Shown one piece after another: positions 17,667 through 26,877 of a DNA stretch of 64,000 bases. The DNA comes from Pseudomonas guineae. GTDB lineage: Bacteria > Pseudomonadota > Gammaproteobacteria > Pseudomonadales > Pseudomonadaceae. The DNA lies in the NCBI RefSeq assembly GCF_900113745.1, contig NZ_FOQL01000001.1:310001-374000 (forward strand), written 5' to 3'. The notes under the pieces are model-generated. The model had not been told where the DNA came from and made no database searches. It was given only the letters and a program-made list of their open reading frames with translations. Position 1 is the stretch's first letter; every line of letters starts with the position of its first letter. The position numbers and the translations under genes are program-made.

Positions 17667-18587
17667 ATGAGCGCAAGACACTTTCTCTCGCTGATGGATT
17701 GCACACCCGATGAGCTGGTGGGGCTGATCCGCCGCGGTATGGAGCTGAAGGACTTGCGTAACCGCGGCGTATTGTTCGAGCCGCTGAAGAACCGCGTACT
17801 GGGCATGATTTTCGAGAAAGCCTCGACCCGTACCCGCCTGTCGTTCGAAGCCGGCATGATCCAGCTGGGCGGCCAGGCGATCTTTCTTTCGCCGCGAGAT
17901 ACCCAGTTGGGCCGTGGCGAGCCGATTGGCGATGCCGCCATCGTCATGTCGCGCATGCTCGATGCAGTGATGATCCGCACCTTCGCCCACAGCACCCTGA
18001 CCGAATTCGCTGCCAACTCGCGTGTGCCCGTGATCAACGGTCTGTCCGATGACCTGCACCCCTGCCAGTTGCTGGCCGACATGCAGACCTACCAGGAACA
18101 CCGCGGCAGCATCAAAGGCAAAACCGTAGTGTGGATCGGCGACGGCAACAACATGTGCAACTCCTATATAGAAGCGGCCATCCAGTTCGACTTCCAACTG
18201 CGTGTGGCTTGCCCCGCGGGCTACGAACCCAGCGCCAGCCTGCTGGCACTGGCGGGCGAACGCGTGCAGGTGCTGCGTGATCCACTGCAAGCCGTGGCTG
18301 GCGCACATGTGGTCAGCACCGACGTCTGGGCCTCCATGGGCCAGGAAGAAGAAGCCGCCGAACGCATGCGCCAGTTCAAGCCCTATCAGGTCACGCGTGC
18401 TCTGCTCGATGCAGCGGCCGATGACGTGCTGTTCCTGCATTGCCTGCCGGCGCACCGCGGCGAGGAAATCAGCTTCGACCTGCTCGACGACCCACGCTCA
18501 GCGGCTTGGGATCAAGCAGAGAACCGTCTGCATGCGCAAAAAGCGTTGCTCGAATTTCTGGTTGAACCGGCGTACCACCACGCATGA
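17667..18587 (+). CDS. argF: Anabolic ornithine carbamoyltransferase ArgF
   Basis: Forms citrulline from ornithine and carbamoyl phosphate in arginine synthesis. It has 306 residues with the carbamoyl-phosphate loop STRTR (53-57), the HPCQ-equivalent in [12 protein letters not shown], and the ornithine-binding HCLPAHRG (258-265). AAGG precedes the ATG. Its stop overlaps the start of the ABC ATPase gene by 4 bp (ATGA), so the two are translationally coupled. Length and lack of an arc operon fit the anabolic enzyme. Confidence 0.96.
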   Translation: MSARHFLSLMDCTPDELVGLIRRGMELKDLRNRGVLFEPLKNRVLGMIFEKASTRTRLSFEAGMIQLGGQAIFLSPRDTQLGRGEPIGDAAIVMSRMLDAVMIRTFAHSTLTEFAANSRVPVINGLSDDLHPCQLLADMQTYQEHRGSIKGKTVVWIGDGNNMCNSYIEAAIQFDFQLRVACPAGYEPSASLLALAGERVQVLRDPLQAVAGAHVVSTDVWASMGQEEEAAERMRQFKPYQVTRALLDAAADDVLFLHCLPAHRGEEISFDLLDDPRSAAWDQAENRLHAQKALLEFLVEPAYHHA

Positions 18588-19690
18588 GCCAAGCCCTGTT
18601 AAACCTGCGTGAGCTGAGCTGCGGCTACTCTGAACACAGAGTGGTGCAGCACCTTAATCTGCACCTGAATGCCGGCGACATCGGCTGCCTGCTCGGCCCT
18701 TCGGGCTGCGGCAAAACCACCACGCTGCGCGCCATTGCTGGTTTCGAACCGGTGTTGGCGGGCGAGATCCAGCTGGCTGATCAGGTTATCTCCAAGGCGG
18801 GCTACACCCTAGCGCCGGAAAAACGCCGGATCGGCATGGTGTTTCAGGATTACGCCCTGTTCCCGCACCTCAGCGTGGCGGAGAACATAGCCTTTGGCAT
18901 CCGCAAGCAGGCGAACTGTGAGCGCATCACCGGTGAGCTGCTGGAGATGGTCAAGCTCAGCCACCTGGGCAAGCGCTACCCGCATGAGCTTTCCGGCGGC
19001 CAGCAACAGCGCGTCGCCCTGGCCCGTGCGCTGGCACCTGAACCGCAATTACTGCTGCTTGACGAGCCCTTCTCAAATCTTGATGGTGAGTTGCGCCGAC
19101 GCCTAAGCCATGAAGTGCGCGACATCCTTAAGGCCCGAGGCACCAGCGCGATTCTAGTCACCCACGATCAAGAAGAAGCCTTTGCCGTGAGCGATCAAGT
19201 CGGCGTATTCAAGGAAGGCAAACTGGAGCAGTGGGACACGCCGTTCAACCTTTACCACGAACCGCTCACACCCTTCGTCGCCAGTTTTATCGGCCAGGGC
19301 TATTTCATTCGCGGACAGATGCTCAGCCCAGACACAGTGCAAACCGAGCTGGGGTTGATTCGTGGTAACCGTGCCTACACCTGGCCCGTCGGCAGCGCCG
19401 TGGATGTTCTGCTGCGCCCGGATGACATCATTTACGACCCAGAGAGCACGCAAAAAGCGTTAATTGTCGGCAAAACCTTCCTCGGCGCAGCCACCCTGTA
19501 CCGCCTGCAACTGCCAACGGGCAGTCAGCTGGAAGCGATTTTCCCCAGCCACGCCGACCACCAACCGGGCCAACAGGTTGGCATTCGCGTAGAAGCCGAT
19601 CACCTAGTAGCGTTTGCAGTGCCCGGCAGTATTGCCACGCAGGCCAGCCTGGGCGAATCGGGTGTACGCCGCTACAGCAGCGACAGCTAA
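18584..19690 (+). CDS. ABC transporter ATPase, FbpC/PotA-like, without partner genes
   Basis: 368 residues. Walker [10 protein letters not shown] is at 38-46, followed by a Q-loop ([13 protein letters not shown]), signature [15 protein letters not shown] and Walker B LLLLDEP. The C-terminal third is a TOBE-type regulatory domain. The pattern matches ferric-iron/polyamine-type import ATPases (FbpC). No permease or binding-protein gene is nearby, so its membrane partner is encoded elsewhere. Its start overlaps argF by 4 bp, and its stop overlaps the convergent phzF-like gene by 4 bp (CTAA). Confidence 0.88.
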   Translation: MSQALLNLRELSCGYSEHRVVQHLNLHLNAGDIGCLLGPSGCGKTTTLRAIAGFEPVLAGEIQLADQVISKAGYTLAPEKRRIGMVFQDYALFPHLSVAENIAFGIRKQANCERITGELLEMVKLSHLGKRYPHELSGGQQQRVALARALAPEPQLLLLDEPFSNLDGELRRRLSHEVRDILKARGTSAILVTHDQEEAFAVSDQVGVFKEGKLEQWDTPFNLYHEPLTPFVASFIGQGYFIRGQMLSPDTVQTELGLIRGNRAYTWPVGSAVDVLLRPDDIIYDPESTQKALIVGKTFLGAATLYRLQLPTGSQLEAIFPSHADHQPGQQVGIRVEADHLVAFAVPGSIATQASLGESGVRRYSSDS

Positions 19691-20496
19691 TCAGCGCACG
19701 GCAACATTAGCCGGCCACTTGCGACCAATACCGCCTGGCCGGCAATCTTCACCCGCTCCCCCTCCAGTTCACAATGCAACTCGCCACCGCGCGCAGAGCA
19801 CTGGTAAGCACTCAAAGCATTCTTACCGAGTTGCTGCGCCCAATAAGGCGTGAGAATGCAGTGAGTCGAGCCGGTGACCGGGTCTTCATTGATGCCGATG
19901 GCAGGTGCAAAGTAGCGCGAGACGAAATCGTGCTGCTCGCCGGGCGCGCTGATCAACAGGCCCAGCCCGGGCAATTTTGCCAGCGCTAGCAGGTCGGGCT
20001 GACAGGCACGCACAGCCGTCTCACTGGGCAATATCGCCAGTAGTTCCTGAATACCCAGCCCTTCATGCAAGGCCAGCACGCGCAGCACAGGCATACCCAG
20101 TGCATGCTCAACCTCGGCGCGCAGCTCACAGGGCTGTGCTCGACGCACGGGAAAATCCAGCACCAGCCTGGCGCCTGCGCGACTGACCCGCAACGCGCCG
20201 GACATGCAGGTGAAGTCGATCACCTCACCGGGCTCGTCATACTGCTCAAACAGTACATGAGCCGCCGCCAGAGTGGCATGGCCGCACAGCGGTACTTCAG
20301 CAGACGGGGTAAACCAGCGGATATGCCAGGCCGCACCCTCCTTCACCACAAAGGCGGTTTCCGCCAGGTTGTGTTCGGCGGCAATCTGCTGCATCAAGGC
20401 CTCATCAAGCCAACTGTCTAGGCGATAGATCATCGCCGGGTTGCCACTGAAGGCGCGTTGAGCGAAGGCGTCAATCTGGTAAAAGTCGAGCCGCAT
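19687..20496 (-). CDS. PhzF-family isomerase/epimerase
   Basis: 269 residues from the start MRLDFYQIDAFAQRAFSGNP, which is the conserved PhzF opening; upstream in-frame sequence is not conserved. The catalytic Glu of the PhzF/diaminopimelate-epimerase fold is E46 in AETAF. The second half carries the partner motif DPVTGSTHCILTPYWAQQLG. Members act as isomerases on small metabolites such as dihydro-hydroxyanthranilate; the substrate here is unknown and there are no phenazine genes. It follows glpK on the same strand after 151 bp in which I see no terminator. Confidence 0.85.
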   Translation of the reverse strand: MRLDFYQIDAFAQRAFSGNPAMIYRLDSWLDEALMQQIAAEHNLAETAFVVKEGAAWHIRWFTPSAEVPLCGHATLAAAHVLFEQYDEPGEVIDFTCMSGALRVSRAGARLVLDFPVRRAQPCELRAEVEHALGMPVLRVLALHEGLGIQELLAILPSETAVRACQPDLLALAKLPGLGLLISAPGEQHDFVSRYFAPAIGINEDPVTGSTHCILTPYWAQQLGKNALSAYQCSARGGELHCELEGERVKIAGQAVLVASGRLMLPCAD

Positions 20497-20647
20497 AAAA
20501 CCACCCACATCATTTATGTCATGTCCAAGCATGCCGCAAACAGGCACGCAAACGCCGCTACAGCCGGACATGAAATGGGCCGTACAGCACAACCAGGTGG
20601 TCAATCGTTTCGACACATGCCCGGCGGCGAACCGAGCAAAAGGTGCT

Positions 20648-22135
20648 TTAGCTCTCGCTACGCACCCGGTTAACCGCATCCAGCCAACCGTCATACAGCT
20701 TGCTGCGATGGCTATCCGCCATGCGCGGTTCAAACCGCTGCTGACGATGCCAGTGGCGGGCGATACTCTCTAAATCCTTATAGATCCCGGCCTGCAGGCC
20801 CGCCAAATAGGCGACACCCAGCGCGGTGGTTTCAGTGACTTCAGGGCGCTCAACTGGCACACCCAGGATGTCGGCCAAGAACTGCATAACCCAATTGTTC
20901 TCCACCATGCCGCCATCCACCCGCAGCGCGCTGGGTTCTACAGCGCCGTCCTGGCGCATGGCCTCGAGCAGATCACGGGTCTGGTAGCACACCGACTGCA
21001 AGCCGGCGGTGACGATCTCCTTAATCCCGGTATCGCGGGTCAGGCCGAATATCGCACCACGTGCTTTCGGGTCCCAGTAAGGCGCACCGAGTCCGGTAAA
21101 GGCTGGCACCAGGTAGACACCGCAGGCATCGCCTGTCTGCTCGGCCATGGCTTCGGTATCGCGGGCGTGACTGATTAGCTTGATGCCGTCACGCAGCCAC
21201 TGCACGGCGGCACCGGCGACGAAGATACTGCCCTCCACCGCATAAGTGACCTGGCCATTCAGGCGATAGCCAACCGTGGTGAGCAGGCGATTCTTCGATG
21301 TCACCGGCGTGCTGCCAGTGTTCTGGATCATGAAGCAGCCAGTGCCATAGGTGCTTTTCACCATACCTGGCTCGAAGCAAGCCTGGCCAATCAACGCCGC
21401 CTGCTGATCACCGGCCATGCCCAACACTGGAATGGAGGCACCGAGTAGGCTGGCGTCGATGGAGCCAAAATCAGCCGCGCAGTCGAGCACTTCAGGTAGG
21501 AGGCTGGGCGAGATACCAAATAGCTTAAGCAGTTCTTCATCCCACTGCTGGGTATGAATATTGAACAGCAAGGTGCGCGAGGCGTTGCTGGCATCCGTCT
21601 TGTGTGACTTGCCGCCGGTCAGACGCCACAACAAGAATGAGTCCACGGTACCGAACCGCAGCTCGCCGCGTTCTGCGCGCTCGAGGGCACCGGGAACTTT
21701 GTGCAGGATCCAGCGCAGCTTGGTCGCGGAGAAATACGGATCAATCAACAGGCCTGTTTTGGCCGCCACCGCCGCTTCATGGCCTGCTTCCTTAAGCTCG
21801 GCGCAGTAATCGGCAGTGCGGCGATCCTGCCAGACAATCGCCGGATGGATCGGCGTACCGGTCTGCGCATCCCACACCAACGTGGTTTCACGCTGGTTGG
21901 TGATACCGATCGCGGCCACATCACTGGCGCTCAAACCACTCTGTTTGAGCGCTTCGCGGCAAACTTTAAGGGTGCTTAGCCACAGCTCTTCACCGTCATG
22001 TTCGACCCAGCCATCTTGAGGAAAATACTGCTTAAACTCCTGCTGCGCGCGCGCCACGGGTAACCCCTGGGCACTGAAGACAATTGCCCGACTGCTCGTA
22101 GTGCCCTGGTCGATGGCCAGCAGGTAATGAGACAT
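20648..22135 (-). CDS. glpK: Glycerol kinase GlpK
   Basis: Phosphorylates glycerol to sn-glycerol-3-phosphate. It is 495 residues from [20 protein letters not shown], the FGGY-kinase phosphate-binding start, with AAGGA eight bases upstream. It contains [18 protein letters not shown] and the C-terminal [24 protein letters not shown] signature. The ybaK stop lies 37 bp upstream on the same strand, so ybaK-glpK probably form one transcript. glpF, normally just upstream of glpK in Pseudomonas, is absent. Confidence 0.97.
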   Translation of the reverse strand: MSHYLLAIDQGTTSSRAIVFSAQGLPVARAQQEFKQYFPQDGWVEHDGEELWLSTLKVCREALKQSGLSASDVAAIGITNQRETTLVWDAQTGTPIHPAIVWQDRRTADYCAELKEAGHEAAVAAKTGLLIDPYFSATKLRWILHKVPGALERAERGELRFGTVDSFLLWRLTGGKSHKTDASNASRTLLFNIHTQQWDEELLKLFGISPSLLPEVLDCAADFGSIDASLLGASIPVLGMAGDQQAALIGQACFEPGMVKSTYGTGCFMIQNTGSTPVTSKNRLLTTVGYRLNGQVTYAVEGSIFVAGAAVQWLRDGIKLISHARDTEAMAEQTGDACGVYLVPAFTGLGAPYWDPKARGAIFGLTRDTGIKEIVTAGLQSVCYQTRDLLEAMRQDGAVEPSALRVDGGMVENNWVMQFLADILGVPVERPEVTETTALGVAYLAGLQAGIYKDLESIARHWHRQQRFEPRMADSHRSKLYDGWLDAVNRVRSES

Positions 22136-22172
22136 GCAGATTTCCTTATTTTTATAGGTTATTGAACGGCGA

Positions 22173-22643
22173 CTAACCGCGACCGATTGGGGCAAATAAC
22201 CCCTGAGTCAGTTGCGCCAGCACAAACGCCTCCAGCTGCACTTCCAGGCCACGCCGCCCGGCGCTGACATAGATGTTGGGGAACTGCTGAGCGGATTCAT
22301 CAATAAAGGTGCGCAACCGCTTCTTCTGCCCCAGCGGGCTGATACCACCGAGCAAGTAACCAGTGACTCGTTGCGCCACAACTGGGTCAGCCATATCGAC
22401 CTTCTTCACGCCCGCAGCCTGAGCCAGGGCCTTCAAGTCCAGCGTACCGGCCACCGGCACCACGGCCACCAACAATTCACCCTTTTCGCTGGCCGCCAGC
22501 AAGGTTTTGAACACCTGAGCAGGCTCAAGACTGAGCCTTTCCGCCGCTTCCAAACCGTAGGATGCGGCCTTGGGGTCATGGTGGTAGCTGTGCACCTGAT
22601 GCACCGCTTTGGCTTTTTTCAGCAGATCAATGGCTGGAGTCAT
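22173..22643 (-). CDS. ybaK: Cys-tRNA(Pro)/Cys-tRNA(Cys) deacylase YbaK
   Basis: Trans-editing enzyme that hydrolyses mischarged Cys-tRNA(Pro). It is 156 residues from [20 protein letters not shown]; an earlier TTG frame adds six residues without a ribosome site. The core has [10 protein letters not shown] with the conserved Lys, then [19 protein letters not shown], typical of the YbaK/EbsC fold. It occupies the site where glpF usually stands, upstream of glpK. A GlpR-like site overlaps its start codon, suggesting co-regulation with glycerol genes. Confidence 0.92.
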   Translation of the reverse strand: MTPAIDLLKKAKAVHQVHSYHHDPKAASYGLEAAERLSLEPAQVFKTLLAASEKGELLVAVVPVAGTLDLKALAQAAGVKKVDMADPVVAQRVTGYLLGGISPLGQKKRLRTFIDESAQQFPNIYVSAGRRGLEVQLEAFVLAQLTQGLFAPIGRG

Positions 22644-22660
22644 GTTCGAATGTGAAAACA
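22641..22660. promoter_or_regulatory. GlpR-like operator at the ybaK start
   Basis: CATGTTCGAATGTGAAAACA matches 13 of 20 positions of the E. coli GlpR consensus WATGTTCGWTAWCGAACATW and shares TTCGAAnGTGAA with the stronger site before glpD. It overlaps the ybaK ATG. The call rests on that similarity and on context. Confidence 0.5.
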
Positions 22661-22814
22661 ATCTGACAAAAGTTGGCGTACCTTAGCCGAAAAAATGGCC
22701 GGGAGCAGTTTTTAACATCGTACAGCGACAGCCCGAAGGTTGGCCGCCATGGATGGCAGACCATAAATTTACCAACCGTCAGTCTATAATGCTGCGCACT
22801 TCCAAGGAGCTCCC

Positions 22815-23573
22815 ATGACCCTGCCGCCCCGCCAACACGACATTCTCGAACTAGCCCGCGAACGCGGCTACGTCAGCATCGACGAGTTGGCTCAGGCCTT
22901 TGCCGTGACGCCGCAAACCATTCGCCGCGACATCAATCAACTCGCTGAGCAGGGTCTACTGCGTCGCACCCACGGCGGCGCGGCGAGTGAAAGCTCGAGC
23001 ATCCAGAACACGGCCTACAGCATGCGTGCTGGCCTGATGCGCGATGAGAAGCAGCGCATCGCCGCCGCTATCGCTGCGCAAATCCCCGATAACGCCTCGC
23101 TGTTTATCAATATCGGCACAACCACCGAGGCGATTGCCCGTGAGCTGCTGGGACACAAAGGGCTAAAGATCATCACCAACAACCTGCACGTGGCGGCTCA
23201 GCTCAGCGCCAAGGCCGACTTCGAAGTGCTGCTGGCCGGCGGTACGGTGCGCAGCGACGGTGGCGTGGTCGGCCAGGCGGCGGTGGATTTTATCCAGCAG
23301 TTCAAAGTCGATTACGCCCTGGTCGGCATCAGCGGTATCGACGAAGACGGCAGCCTGCTCGACTTCGACTACCAGGAAGTGAGGGTCTCCCAGGCCATCA
23401 TTAGCAACGCTCGCCAGGTGTTTTTAGCCGTCGACTCGAGCAAATTCGGTCGTAATGCCGTGGTGCGTTTAGGCTCGATCACGCTGGTCGACCGGCTGTT
23501 CACCGATGCAGCACCCTCTATCGCGGTCAACCGCCTACTGGTCGAACACAAGGTGCAGCTCGACTTGGTGTAA
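22815..23573 (+). CDS. glpR: Glycerol-3-phosphate regulon repressor GlpR (DeoR family)
   Basis: 252 residues. The N-terminal DeoR helix-turn-helix reads [22 protein letters not shown] ([20 protein letters not shown]), followed by RRTHGGA. The C-terminal DeoRC sensor domain has [18 protein letters not shown] and the [20 protein letters not shown] block. It represses glp genes until glycerol-3-phosphate binds. AAGGAG precedes the ATG. It lies divergent from ybaK-glpK and 131 bp upstream of glpD. Confidence 0.93.
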   Translation: MTLPPRQHDILELARERGYVSIDELAQAFAVTPQTIRRDINQLAEQGLLRRTHGGAASESSSIQNTAYSMRAGLMRDEKQRIAAAIAAQIPDNASLFINIGTTTEAIARELLGHKGLKIITNNLHVAAQLSAKADFEVLLAGGTVRSDGGVVGQAAVDFIQQFKVDYALVGISGIDEDGSLLDFDYQEVRVSQAIISNARQVFLAVDSSKFGRNAVVRLGSITLVDRLFTDAAPSIAVNRLLVEHKVQLDLV

Positions 23574-23654
23574 GCCCCCCCGCTCAAGAAATCGACAACC
23601 GCCGGGCGCGAAAGCGCACCTCGGAGTGGCGAAGCCGTGCATATTCGACTAGCA

Positions 23655-23674
23655 TATTTTCGAAAGTGAACATT
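23655..23674. promoter_or_regulatory. GlpR operator upstream of glpD
   Basis: TATTTTCGAAAGTGAACATT matches 16 of 20 positions of the E. coli GlpR consensus, with both half-sites (TTCG and GAACAT) and the 4-bp centre. It ends 30 bp before the glpD ATG, a repressing position. Binding is inferred. Confidence 0.75.
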
Positions 23675-23704
23675 AAGCGTTCAATACTGACTTTCGGGGC
23701 CCCT

Positions 23705-25246
23705 ATGACAACTCGCCACGCCAGCAACACCCCACTCGCTGAAGTCTATGATCTTGCCGTAATCGGCGGCGGTATCAATGGTGTCGGCATCGCCGCCGAT
23801 GCAGCTGGGCGCGGCCTGGGGGTGTTCCTTTGTGAAAAGGACGACCTGGCGCAGCACACCTCTTCTGCCAGCAGCAAGCTGATCCATGGTGGCCTGCGCT
23901 ACCTCGAACATTACGAGTTTCGCCTGGTGCGCGAAGCACTGGCCGAACGTGAAGTGCTGTTGAGCATGGCACCACACATCGTCAAACCCATGCGCTTTAT
24001 CCTGCCTCATCGCCCCCACTTACGCCCGGCATGGATGATCCGTGCAGGACTGTTCCTCTACGACCATCTCGGCAAGCGCGAGAAGTTGGCAGGGTCACGT
24101 AGTTTGCGCTTCGGCGCGGGCAGCCCGCTGAAAGCCGAGATCAGCCGCGGTTTTGAATATTCCGACTGCTGGGTCGACGACGCCCGCCTGGTGGTACTCA
24201 ACGCCATGGCTGCCCGCGAGAAAGGCGCGCACGTGCACAGCCGCACCCGTTGCGTCAGCGCCCGGCGCAGTAAAGGCCTGTGGCACATCCACTTAGAGCG
24301 CAGCGACGGCAGCCTGTTTTCGATTCGTGCCCGTGCACTGGTCAACGCCGCCGGCCCCTGGGTGGCGCGCTTTATCCGTGAAGACCTCAAGCAGGAGTCG
24401 CCGTACGGCATTCGCTTGATCCAGGGCAGCCATATCGTCGTGCCGCGCCTGTTCGAGGGCGAGCAGGCGTACATTCTGCAGAACGAAGACCGCCGTATTG
24501 TCTTCGCCATTCCTTATCAGGAGCGCTTCACCCTGATCGGCACCACTGACCGCGAATACCAGGGTGACCCAGCCAAGGTGGCGATCAGCGCAGAAGAAAC
24601 CGATTACCTGTTGAACGTGGTCAACGCCCACTTCAAAAAGCAGTTAACCCATGACGACATCCTGCACACCTACGCTGGCGTCCGCCCGCTGTGCGATGAC
24701 GAATCAGATGACCCGTCGGCGATCACCCGTGATTACACCCTGTCACTGTCCGGCCACCCTGGCGAAGCGCCGCTGCTCTCAGTATTCGGCGGCAAACTCA
24801 CCACCTACCGCAAGCTGGCTGAGTCGGCGCTGGCGCAACTGGCGCCCTTCTTCCCGAAGATGGGCCCACGCTGGACGGCTAGCAGCCTGTTGCCTGGCGC
24901 TGAGCAACTGGACAGCCAGAGCGCATTGATAGAAGCACTGTGCGCACGTTTTGACTGGCTGCCAACCTCGCTGGCGCGTCGCTGGGCAGGCAGCTACGGC
25001 AGCCGCAGTTGGTTGATGCTCAAGGGGGTGAGCAGCCTCAATGATCTCGGTGAGCACCTGGGCGGCAGTCTGTACACCCGCGAAGTTAATTATTTATGCC
25101 AAGAAGAGTGGGCCATGCAAGCTGAGGACATTCTCTGGCGGCGCAGCAAAATCGGCCTGTTCACCACTGCGTCGCAGCAAGCCAAACTCGACGACTACCT
25201 GCAGGTCAGATCCGCTACTCGCCCGCAAGATGCACACGCGCTCTGA
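23705..25246 (+). CDS. glpD: Aerobic sn-glycerol-3-phosphate dehydrogenase GlpD
   Basis: FAD-dependent membrane-associated dehydrogenase making dihydroxyacetone phosphate and reducing quinone. It is 513 residues from MTTRHASNTPLAEVYD; the upstream frame runs through the operator. The FAD motif DLAVIGGGINGVGIA is near residue 16, then SSKLIHGGLRYLEHYEFRLV. GGKLTTYRKLAE is in the C-terminal half. Together with glpK and glpR it completes the glycerol catabolic set except the facilitator. Confidence 0.97.
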   Translation: MTTRHASNTPLAEVYDLAVIGGGINGVGIAADAAGRGLGVFLCEKDDLAQHTSSASSKLIHGGLRYLEHYEFRLVREALAEREVLLSMAPHIVKPMRFILPHRPHLRPAWMIRAGLFLYDHLGKREKLAGSRSLRFGAGSPLKAEISRGFEYSDCWVDDARLVVLNAMAAREKGAHVHSRTRCVSARRSKGLWHIHLERSDGSLFSIRARALVNAAGPWVARFIREDLKQESPYGIRLIQGSHIVVPRLFEGEQAYILQNEDRRIVFAIPYQERFTLIGTTDREYQGDPAKVAISAEETDYLLNVVNAHFKKQLTHDDILHTYAGVRPLCDDESDDPSAITRDYTLSLSGHPGEAPLLSVFGGKLTTYRKLAESALAQLAPFFPKMGPRWTASSLLPGAEQLDSQSALIEALCARFDWLPTSLARRWAGSYGSRSWLMLKGVSSLNDLGEHLGGSLYTREVNYLCQEEWAMQAEDILWRRSKIGLFTTASQQAKLDDYLQVRSATRPQDAHAL

Positions 25247-25274
25247 TCTACTAGGGGGATAAATTGCAGGCCAT

Positions 25275-25298
25275 AAAAAAGGGCGACCTAAGTCGCCC
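25275..25298 (-). terminator. Terminator of the ccoM-like gene
   Basis: GGGCGAC-CTAA-GTCGCCC stem (25281-25298) followed on the minus strand by six T, 34 bp beyond the ccoM-like stop. The opposite strand has no good T-run, so it serves the minus-strand gene. Confidence 0.8.
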
Positions 25299-25331
25299 AA
25301 ATTGCCTTGCGTGCCCCTTGCTCCAGAGGAT

Positions 25332-25448
25332 TCAGCTCTGCTTGCGCTTGTGCGAATCCTGCCAGATGAAATAACCAACACCGAAGAAGAAGGCGACCAT
25401 CAGACCGACGGTGCCGATACCGGCGAGAACTACGACATCGATAAACAT
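25332..25448 (-). CDS. ccoM: CcoM-like small subunit of cbb3 cytochrome c oxidase
   Basis: A 38-residue single-span membrane protein. It has MFIDVVVLAGIGTVGLMVAF, a Phe/Gly-rich helix continuing to GYFIWQD, and a basic tail SHKRKQS. Length, helix and tail agree with CcoM, the small stabilising subunit described for the P. stutzeri cbb3 oxidase. A very strong ribosome site (AGGAGG) precedes the ATG. A perfect Anr box lies 67 bp upstream and a terminator follows, so it is a complete one-gene unit. Low-oxygen control fits a cbb3 oxidase part. The gene is too short for most ORF searches. Confidence 0.8.
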   Translation of the reverse strand: MFIDVVVLAGIGTVGLMVAFFFGVGYFIWQDSHKRKQS

Positions 25449-25514
25449 GGTTGCCTCCTGCTTGAAGCCTGTGTGGGAATGGCTTCAAGGTAACAGGGGC
25501 AAACTGACCACTAT

Positions 25515-25528
25515 TGATCCAGATCAAT
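25515..25528. promoter_or_regulatory. Anr/FNR box upstream of ccoM
   Basis: TTGATCCAGATCAA is a perfect TTGAT-N4-ATCAA Anr site. A second, half-conserved copy (CTGACCCAGATCAA) lies at 25564-25577, sharing nine bases in the right half. The main site is at a distance suited to activating ccoM. Confidence 0.88.
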
Positions 25529-25602
25529 AGTGGGTGGGTGCTGGCTGCATGAGGCGTGCTTGGCTGACCCAGATCAATAAATCAGCCCATCGCCGACCAG
25601 CA

Positions 25603-25764
25603 TCAACGCTTTTTCGGTTTGCCCGCAGGCTTTTTCTTGCCCTTGGGCAATGGCAGGGCCTGCTCGAATGCATCGCGCATTTCGTTGAGCTTTTTATCCC
25701 GCAGGTCGTGGATGCGCTTATCGCGTTCGGCCGCGAAATCAATCAGCTTGTCGTCTTTGCTCAT
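25603..25764 (-). CDS. Small highly charged protein coupled to alkB
   Basis: 53 residues from MSKDDKLIDFAAERDKRIHD. The N-terminal two thirds form a charged amphipathic helix and the tail is Lys/Pro-rich (LPKGKKKPAGKPKKR), suggesting nucleic-acid or acidic-surface binding. Its ATG overlaps the alkB stop (ATGA), so translation is coupled. A longer frame adds 27 residues that merely overlap alkB and is rejected. I recognise it only as a conserved Pseudomonas-type hypothetical; function unknown. Confidence 0.7.
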   Translation of the reverse strand: MSKDDKLIDFAAERDKRIHDLRDKKLNEMRDAFEQALPLPKGKKKPAGKPKKR

Positions 25765-26363
25765 GGGCTCGGCTTGATCAAACGAAAGGTCAGGTTCAGA
25801 CGTGGCGCACAGAGGCTGCGCGTTTTCGCCACTTGGTGCTGCCAATGATGCTGGGTTGGCCCGCGCATGACCAGCAGTGATCCATGTTGCAAAGGCAGCG
25901 AGTGCTCGATACGACTCTGCCCCTTGCGGCGCAGATCAAAACGCCGAGTACCGCCCAGGTTAAGCGAGGCGATCAGCGGATTAACGCCTAGCTCAGCTTC
26001 ATCATCACTGTGCCAGCCCATAGAGTCCTGGCCATCACGGTAATAGTTGAGCAGCACACCATTGAGTGGTTGTCCTACCGCGGCGACTACCTGTGCGCGA
26101 ATCTGCTCCAGCAAGGGTGTCCAGGGCAACGGTTGATGACTCAAGCCCGAGTAGCGATAAGCAGCTTCGGCATCGCCATACCAAGCCACCAGCCTTGGCA
26201 CCGGCAGTTGCCGCCCGTAAATCTGCACGTGCGGTTGCTGCCAGGGGGTTTGTGCACTCAGCTCGGCCAGCCAATGGTCAGCGGTTGGCCTGTCTAGCCA
26301 ATGCGCGTGCAGTTCCAGCTCAGCATTGGGTAGCGCTAAGGGGCTGTCGTCAAATAAATCCAC
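25761..26363 (-). CDS. alkB: AlkB-type 2-oxoglutarate/Fe(II) dioxygenase (DNA/RNA repair)
   Basis: Oxidatively removes alkyl groups from N1-A/N3-C. The C-terminal core has HSDDE (HxD iron motif) in SMGWHSDDEAELG, the NLGGTRRFDLRRKG sheet, a distal iron His in the HHWQH segment, and an Arg for 2-oxoglutarate in RLNLTFRLI. I use GTG at 26363 (VDLFDDSPLALPNAELELHA), where similarity to Pseudomonas AlkB proteins begins. An ATG at 26426 would add 21 residues and overlap the upstream gene; the start is uncertain. Homologous placement next to rapA occurs in P. aeruginosa. Confidence 0.85.
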   Translation of the reverse strand: MDLFDDSPLALPNAELELHAHWLDRPTADHWLAELSAQTPWQQPHVQIYGRQLPVPRLVAWYGDAEAAYRYSGLSHQPLPWTPLLEQIRAQVVAAVGQPLNGVLLNYYRDGQDSMGWHSDDEAELGVNPLIASLNLGGTRRFDLRRKGQSRIEHSLPLQHGSLLVMRGPTQHHWQHQVAKTRSLCAPRLNLTFRLIKPSP

Positions 26364-26404
26364 GGGACCACGCTTGCGGGAAGGGACAACTAAGTGTGCA
26401 CACC

Positions 26405-26704
26405 TCAGACCTCCACATCCACCCATAGCCCCTGACGCGGTAACTCCTCAATAGCCGCTTCATCGGCTTCGTCCACCTCACCTTCAGCAAGCTCCTCGGG
26501 CGTATAGCCATGTCGACGCTGGCGCCGGCGCTGCTCTTCGCGCAGCAGCATCTCGGCCTCCTGCGGATGCCGCTTGTCCAGACTCACAGCACTTTCCTTG
26601 GCGCTTTCGGCAACAGCCGTGACCGGCGGAATTTCCGGGCGCGGTTTGACCACATCGTTCTGCACGGTCACGGGGACCAGGCTGTGGGGGATCGGTGGCA
26701 GCAT
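26405..26704 (-). CDS. Conserved hypothetical acidic protein, divergent from rapA
   Basis: 99 residues, with a strong AGGAGG ribosome site. The N-terminus is Pro/Val-rich (MLPPIPHSLVPVTVQNDVVK). Then comes a charged helical block (QEAEMLLREEQRRRQRRHGY) and a very acidic C-terminus (LAEGEVDEADEAAIEEL). There are no membrane segments and no known catalytic motif. It heads a likely three-gene unit with alkB and the 53-residue protein, divergent from rapA. Function unknown. Confidence 0.75.
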   Translation of the reverse strand: MLPPIPHSLVPVTVQNDVVKPRPEIPPVTAVAESAKESAVSLDKRHPQEAEMLLREEQRRRQRRHGYTPEELAEGEVDEADEAAIEELPRQGLWVDVEV

Positions 26705-26877
26705 TTCTCAGCCCTCCTTTGGTCAGACTGTCGGCCGGCAAGGCCGCGACTTGAGCGTGGCCTCACTACACTTTTGATCAACCAAACCACACAAAGTGCC
26801 CGACGTGCAGCATTGCGCCTTTGGTCAGGACTCGAGGCTGCGTTAACATAGTCGGCTTTTTCACGCGGGAGACAAGC

